DNA from: JACVRW01 sp035705985 | GTDB lineage: Bacteria; Actinomycetota; Thermoleophilia; Solirubrobacterales; Thermoleophilaceae | Length of the DNA: 8,689 nt | Assembly: GCA_035705985.1 (NCBI GenBank) | Contig: DASSVP010000015.1 | Location: 1 to 8,689 of the forward strand | Reading direction: 5' to 3' | Shown: positions 4,921 to 8,689 of the stretch, one piece after another | Numbering within the stretch: the first letter of the stretch is position 1 | How the letters are laid out: the number at the start of each line of letters is the position of its first letter | Notes under the pieces: generated by a model | Database searches by the model: none | The model's input: only the letters and a program-made list of their open reading frames with translations | Told to the model about the DNA's origin: nothing | Program-made: the position numbers and the translations under genes

Positions 4921-7900
4921 TCAGACGCCGATGACGATGAAGGGAGCCCACACGCGGGCGAGCTCCCCGCTGAGGCTGTCCACGGGGTCGGCGTCGGCGA
5001 GGTCGTCTACGAACTCCGGGTCGAGCGGCAGCTCCGGCGCCCCCTGGTCGGACGGTGCGCCGCGGCGCCGCGTCAAGGCGGTCGCGTTTGCCTCGCCTCC
5101 GAGCTGAATGTAGCGCGCGGATATTTCGGCGCCCGACATCTCGCGGACGTCGTTCTGGGCCGCGTGCAGCGCCGCGGCCACCGGCACTTCCTGGGCGAGC
5201 CTCTCGTGCAACAGGCTCATGGTCACGCAGGCTGGAGCGTCGTCAACCGGCCAGAGGGACACGATCGACCGTCGTGCACCGGCGGCGATCAGGCCCCGGG
5301 CGAGGCCGACGACGTCGCCGCCGAGGCTCGCCGCGCCGCGCCCGCTGTCGCACGCCGACAGGACGGCAAGCTCCGAGTCGATCCGCATCCCGACGAGGTC
5401 GGCGACGGTCAGCTCGTCCTGGCCGGCCAGGACTATCGAGGAGTTGCTCGGGGCGATCGGGTCGAGCCGCCCGTGGGCGGCAAGGTGGACGAGGTCGCAG
5501 CGGGCGAGCTCGCGCCGGATCGCCGGCTCGGCGGCCTCGGGGCCGATCAGCGGTGGCACTTGGTGCGTGCCCGCGACGGTTGCTGCTTCGACGGCCGCAC
5601 CCGGCAAGCGGCGGAGCGCCGGGTGGGTGGCGGCGTCGAAGGCGGGATCGCCGACGACGAGCGCTCGCCGGCCCGCGAGCGGCGCGTCGACGGCCGCGCC
5701 TCGCAGCAGTGCCGCCGCGGGCAGGTAGGAGAGCACGTGGGTCTCGCCGAGCGCGCGCCCGCCGAACGGCAGCACCTGGAAGGGAAGCCCCTGTAGCCGG
5801 CCGTAGGGGACGATGATCAGCCGGCCACAGGCCCCGGCGACCGAGGCGACCGGCTCGAGCAGGATCGCGGCGAGCTCGTCGGCTTCCGGCCCCGGCCGGC
5901 CGTTCGAGCATGTGCGCTGGACCGCCTTCGCGAGCCGGGCGATCTCGCCCGCCGGTTGCTGGCTCGCCGCAGCGTCGGCGGTCGTGCGCGTGATCGCCCA
6001 GACGAGCAGGTCGCGACCGGCGAGCTGGTATTCGATCAGCGCCGTGTCAGCCGGCAGCGCTTGCTGGATGTCTTCGAGGGCCGGCGGCTCCCGGCGCGCG
6101 GCGCGGCGCGGCGCGGACGTGCGCTTGGTCTCCAGGTCGGCCTCGACCGCGACGAGCGCGTCCTCAGCCGAGGTCAGGTCGGCGACGCGCGCGGCCACTT
6201 CATCCTCCGCCGCCGCCGTCACGTATGCGCGGTACAGGCGCTCGTACGTGGCCTGCCATTCCGCGGTCGTTCTGCGCCACGCGAGGATGAGCTGCTCGTC
6301 GTCGGTATGGTCGGAGGCGTCCGCGAGCAGCGCCGCCAGAGCCAGGGCCCGTGCGCGGTCGCTGAGCTCGAACGCGCGCGCCTTGATCTCAGGCCCCGCG
6401 TCGCTCCCGGGCTGCTCTGCCCTCGCCAGCAGCGCGCGGGCCGCGACCAGGTAGAGCCTTGCGACCTGGGTGTTGTCGGAGACGGCGACGCGGTCGACAT
6501 CGCGCCGGAGCCGCCCGAAGCGCTCCTCGAAGTCGCGGACAGCCGCGTCGGTCAGCGTCAGCGCAAGCTGGATCTGCCCGGCTCCGAGCGCGGCCTCGGC
6601 GTGGCCGAGCAGGTCAGTCCACGGGCGCCCGGTGTCAGCGTCCTGCCCGAACAGGCGCAGGGCCGAGTCATAGTCGCGGGCGCTGACCGCGGCGAGCGCC
6701 AACCTCTTGGGACGCTGGCCGGGAAGGTCGAGCAACTCGTGCAGGCGCGCCCGCGCCTCGTCGAAGCGATCTTGCGCGGCGAGGTTCATCACCTCTCGCG
6801 GCCAGGACTCCGCGGGCAGTGCGGCCAGCTTCTCGAGGGCGTCGTCGTACCAGCGGTTTGCGGTCGCGGACGCCCCGATCGCTGACGCCTGATTTCCGCG
6901 CTGGAACGACGCTTCGGCATCGCCGAAGGCGATCGTCTGCCGGGCGACCTGCGCGAACATGGTGACCTGCGCGAGCAGTTGCGGCATCCCAATCGCGGCC
7001 TCGCCGCCTGGCTCCGCGGCCGTGTCCGCCGCCCCGCCCGGCATCGTCTCGGGGGTGACGTCGCGCCCGCTCCCGGCCGCCTGGACGCTGGCCAGCGCGA
7101 GCAGCTCCCGGATTCGCTGGCCCGCCCAGTCAAGCACCGCGACGCTCATGCCGGCCGCGGTCGAGATCGCGTCGAGCTGGCCCGTGACGATGTCGAGCAG
7201 CGCGCTCAGGCTGCGCCCCCAGTTGAACACGTCCACGGGCCCCCAGCCGGGCATGTCCGGGGCGGCGGCCGGAACGGGCGGGAGCGCCGCGATGGCCGAG
7301 CGGCTCCGTGTGAGCGCACGCACCCCGAAGCCGTTTCGCCTGTCGAGGTAGGCGAGCTTGAGCGCAACCGCGGCCGGCGATTCGACCCCGCTGGCGGGCA
7401 CGAGCGGAGCGGCCAGTTCGTAGGCGGCCGCGGCCCGCTCGTAGTCGCCGTCTGAGTCCCAGCGCTCTGCGGCGCGCTGGAACAGTCGCCCGAGCGCGGT
7501 CGTCCAGCTGATGCTTCCGTCGTGCTCTCCCCAGTGGAGCACGTCCGCGATCGGGCCGCGCGGCTTGAGGTCGAACCCCGTCCCCGCCAGGCGCCGCGTC
7601 TCCGCGACGTGCCCGAGCGCGATTCCGGCCAGGAGGGTGTGCGCCGTCGTCAGCCAGCACGCCGCCGCGTCGCCGGCTTCGGCGAACGCGTTCGCCGCCT
7701 GCGCGAGGAACGCCTGCTGCGCCGCGTGGTCGGCGGAGAGCCAGGCCAGCGCCGCGCGGCGGAGGGCGAGCGCACCGTGGGCACGCGGCTCGTCGACCCC
7801 GGTGAGCAGTTCCTCCGCGCGGTCGTACGCCGCGGCCGCCCGCCCGAGGTCGCGCTGGGCGAGCAGGGGCGAGGGGGTGCTCAGCCACATGAGGTCGAAA

Positions 7901-8646
7901 CCAAGCGCCTCAGGAGACGAGCCAGGCGTCGCGTACCAGTCGCCTTCCACCAGGAACGTGCACGCCTGCCCGACGGGGTTGGCCACACCGTTCGCCGCCA
8001 GCAGCTCGTAGTCCTGCCGGGTGGCCGCCAGCACCTGGTCCGCGTCGTCGTTCTTACCGGCCCGGTGGACGAGGTCGGCGAACCCGAGGACGACGGTCAG
8101 CGCCGGCGATTCCCCTGCGAAACCCTGCACCGCCGACTGAAGGCGCTGGACGTTCTCGTGCGCGAGGCCCATGGAGGCCTGGGCCTTCTCCGGGTTCTCG
8201 CGGTCCTGCTCGATCCGGACGCGCCACACGCGCAGCATGTGTGCCGCGTTCGCGATCGCCTCCACGAGGATCGTCTCCGAATCCCCCGCCCGCGCCTCCG
8301 GGAACTGCGGGACGTCGAAGCTCAGCGTCTCCGCCGCGAAGCCGCCCGGGTACCAGCTCCCGCCGACCGACCACGACCAGGCTCGGGTGGCCGCGATCCG
8401 GCGCGGCCACGGGTCGTCGCCGGGTGCCGTTGCCTCGCACTGGGCAAGCAGCTGGTCCGCCGCGCGCGGTTCGCCGGCGACGAGCGCGGCGTAGGCCGCG
8501 TCAAGGAGGTGGACGTGCGCGTTCGCGGCGTCCGCCTGCGCCGCGGCGAGCGCCTGGTCCCGCGCTGCACCGGGCCGGCCTATCCGTTCCTCGGTCACCA
8601 GGGACTTGAGCAGACGGAGGCCGGGTCGTGCCTGCTCGGTCGTCAT
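4921..8646 (-). CDS. TPR-rich CHAT-domain protein (caspase-like cysteine protease family)
   Basis: A 1241-residue, apparently soluble protein with no signal peptide or membrane segment. Residues about 1-850 are Ala/Leu-rich helical repeats of TPR type, for example RAADQLLAQCEA (61-72), DYERAAAAYELAAPL (401-415) and AGQIQLALTLTDAAV (689-703). A Gly/Ala/Pro-rich linker at about 523-552 divides them into two blocks. Residues about 855-1241 are a CHAT domain: IEYQLAGRDLLVWAI (871-885), LIIVPYGRLQGLPFQVLPF (943-961), the catalytic-His motif DLVHLAAHG (H1058), the catalytic-Cys motif LAVLSACDSGRG (C1099), then GLARGLIAAGARRSIVSLWPVDD and the closing WAPFIVIG. Both dyad residues are present, so protease activity is expected. 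CHAT domains (caspase HetF associated with TPRs) are known in bacterial cell-death or defence contexts, where the repeats sense a partner or effector; no substrate can be named here. The start has GGAG five bases upstream and lies in ATGA, which suggests coupling to a gene outside the window. Confidence 0.93.
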   Translation of the reverse strand: MTTEQARPGLRLLKSLVTEERIGRPGAARDQALAAAQADAANAHVHLLDAAYAALVAGEPRAADQLLAQCEATAPGDDPWPRRIAATRAWSWSVGGSWYPGGFAAETLSFDVPQFPEARAGDSETILVEAIANAAHMLRVWRVRIEQDRENPEKAQASMGLAHENVQRLQSAVQGFAGESPALTVVLGFADLVHRAGKNDDADQVLAATRQDYELLAANGVANPVGQACTFLVEGDWYATPGSSPEALGFDLMWLSTPSPLLAQRDLGRAAAAYDRAEELLTGVDEPRAHGALALRRAALAWLSADHAAQQAFLAQAANAFAEAGDAAACWLTTAHTLLAGIALGHVAETRRLAGTGFDLKPRGPIADVLHWGEHDGSISWTTALGRLFQRAAERWDSDGDYERAAAAYELAAPLVPASGVESPAAVALKLAYLDRRNGFGVRALTRSRSAIAALPPVPAAAPDMPGWGPVDVFNWGRSLSALLDIVTGQLDAISTAAGMSVAVLDWAGQRIRELLALASVQAAGSGRDVTPETMPGGAADTAAEPGGEAAIGMPQLLAQVTMFAQVARQTIAFGDAEASFQRGNQASAIGASATANRWYDDALEKLAALPAESWPREVMNLAAQDRFDEARARLHELLDLPGQRPKRLALAAVSARDYDSALRLFGQDADTGRPWTDLLGHAEAALGAGQIQLALTLTDAAVRDFEERFGRLRRDVDRVAVSDNTQVARLYLVAARALLARAEQPGSDAGPEIKARAFELSDRARALALAALLADASDHTDDEQLILAWRRTTAEWQATYERLYRAYVTAAAEDEVAARVADLTSAEDALVAVEADLETKRTSAPRRAARREPPALEDIQQALPADTALIEYQLAGRDLLVWAITRTTADAAASQQPAGEIARLAKAVQRTCSNGRPGPEADELAAILLEPVASVAGACGRLIIVPYGRLQGLPFQVLPFGGRALGETHVLSYLPAAALLRGAAVDAPLAGRRALVVGDPAFDAATHPALRRLPGAAVEAATVAGTHQVPPLIGPEAAEPAIRRELARCDLVHLAAHGRLDPIAPSNSSIVLAGQDELTVADLVGMRIDSELAVLSACDSGRGAASLGGDVVGLARGLIAAGARRSIVSLWPVDDAPACVTMSLLHERLAQEVPVAAALHAAQNDVREMSGAEISARYIQLGGEANATALTRRRGAPSDQGAPELPLDPEFVDDLADADPVDSLSGELARVWAPFIVIGV

Positions 8647-8689
8647 CGGCGCTCCGGGAACTGAGGCCGGCCCCGGCGGAGTGCGCGAG
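8643..8689 (-). CDS. Possible 3' end of an upstream gene overlapping the CHAT start
   Basis: On the minus strand one frame runs open from the window edge as RALRRGRPQFPERR and stops at TGA (8645-8643), inside the ATGA that contains the CHAT ATG (8646-8644). A four-base ATGA overlap is typical of translationally coupled actinobacterial genes. With only 14 codons visible, and the other two frames also open here, this is only suggestive. The frame shared with the CHAT gene is open too, so a longer CHAT N-terminus cannot be excluded, although the GGAG favours 8646. Confidence 0.28.
   Translation of the reverse strand, partial: RALRRGRPQFPERR
8652..8655 (-). promoter_or_regulatory. Ribosome binding site GGAG for the CHAT gene
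   Basis: CTCC on the plus strand reads GGAG on the minus strand, 5 bases before ATG at 8646, which supports this ATG as the start. If an upstream gene ends at 8643, the site lies within its last codons. Confidence 0.6.

Noticed and set aside
4756..5796. A 346-codon plus-strand open frame opposite the CHAT domain
   Set aside because: It is antisense to the conserved CHAT catalytic region, has an Arg/Gly-rich composition and no recognisable motif.
7522..8664. A 380-codon plus-strand open frame opposite the CHAT N-terminus
   Set aside because: It is extremely Arg-rich without domain structure, as expected from the complement of an Ala/Leu-rich coding region.

Overview
The window is high-GC DNA (G/C dominates third codon positions) with GTG as well as ATG starts, strong AGGAGG/GGAG ribosome sites, an MFS transporter fused to a cyclic-nucleotide domain, and a very large TPR-CHAT protein. 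Together these point to a chromosomal segment of an actinomycete (Actinomycetota). No rRNA, tRNA, insertion sequence or CRISPR array is visible.

Left part (1-2163). The first 111 bases hold the 3' end of a plus-strand XRE-type helix-turn-helix gene, probably an antitoxin-like regulator, interrupted by an in-frame TAG. Converging on it are three minus-strand genes, in transcription order: a small cupin protein (2163->1699), a class I cation-dependent O-methyltransferase (1522->881) and a DUF1801 protein (about 659->228). They share a strand but have gaps of roughly 180-220 bases, so joint transcription is possible, not shown. The gaps upstream of the cupin and methyltransferase genes contain strong palindromes that could be operators or leader hairpins.

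Middle part (2164-4388). A 521-base gap separates the cupin gene from a divergent plus-strand gene for a 537-residue protein. That protein is an MFS permease with a C-terminal cNMP-binding domain carrying an intact phosphate-binding cassette. The gap contains a perfect 8-bp hairpin at each end and a short possible coding remnant on the minus strand.

Right part (4389-8689). On the minus strand, a 1241-residue TPR-rich CHAT protein (caspase-like, with intact His/Cys dyad) is followed after 112 bases by a small VOC/glyoxalase-fold protein. The CHAT start codon sits in an ATGA that could overlap the stop of a gene just outside the window, so the CHAT protein may be the second gene of an operon whose first member is not visible.

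The most interesting items are the CHAT protein with its unseen possible partner, the cNMP-MFS fusion, and the broken XRE gene. None of these is proof of a new system: both large architectures belong to known families, and their ligands, substrates and targets cannot be read from the sequence.
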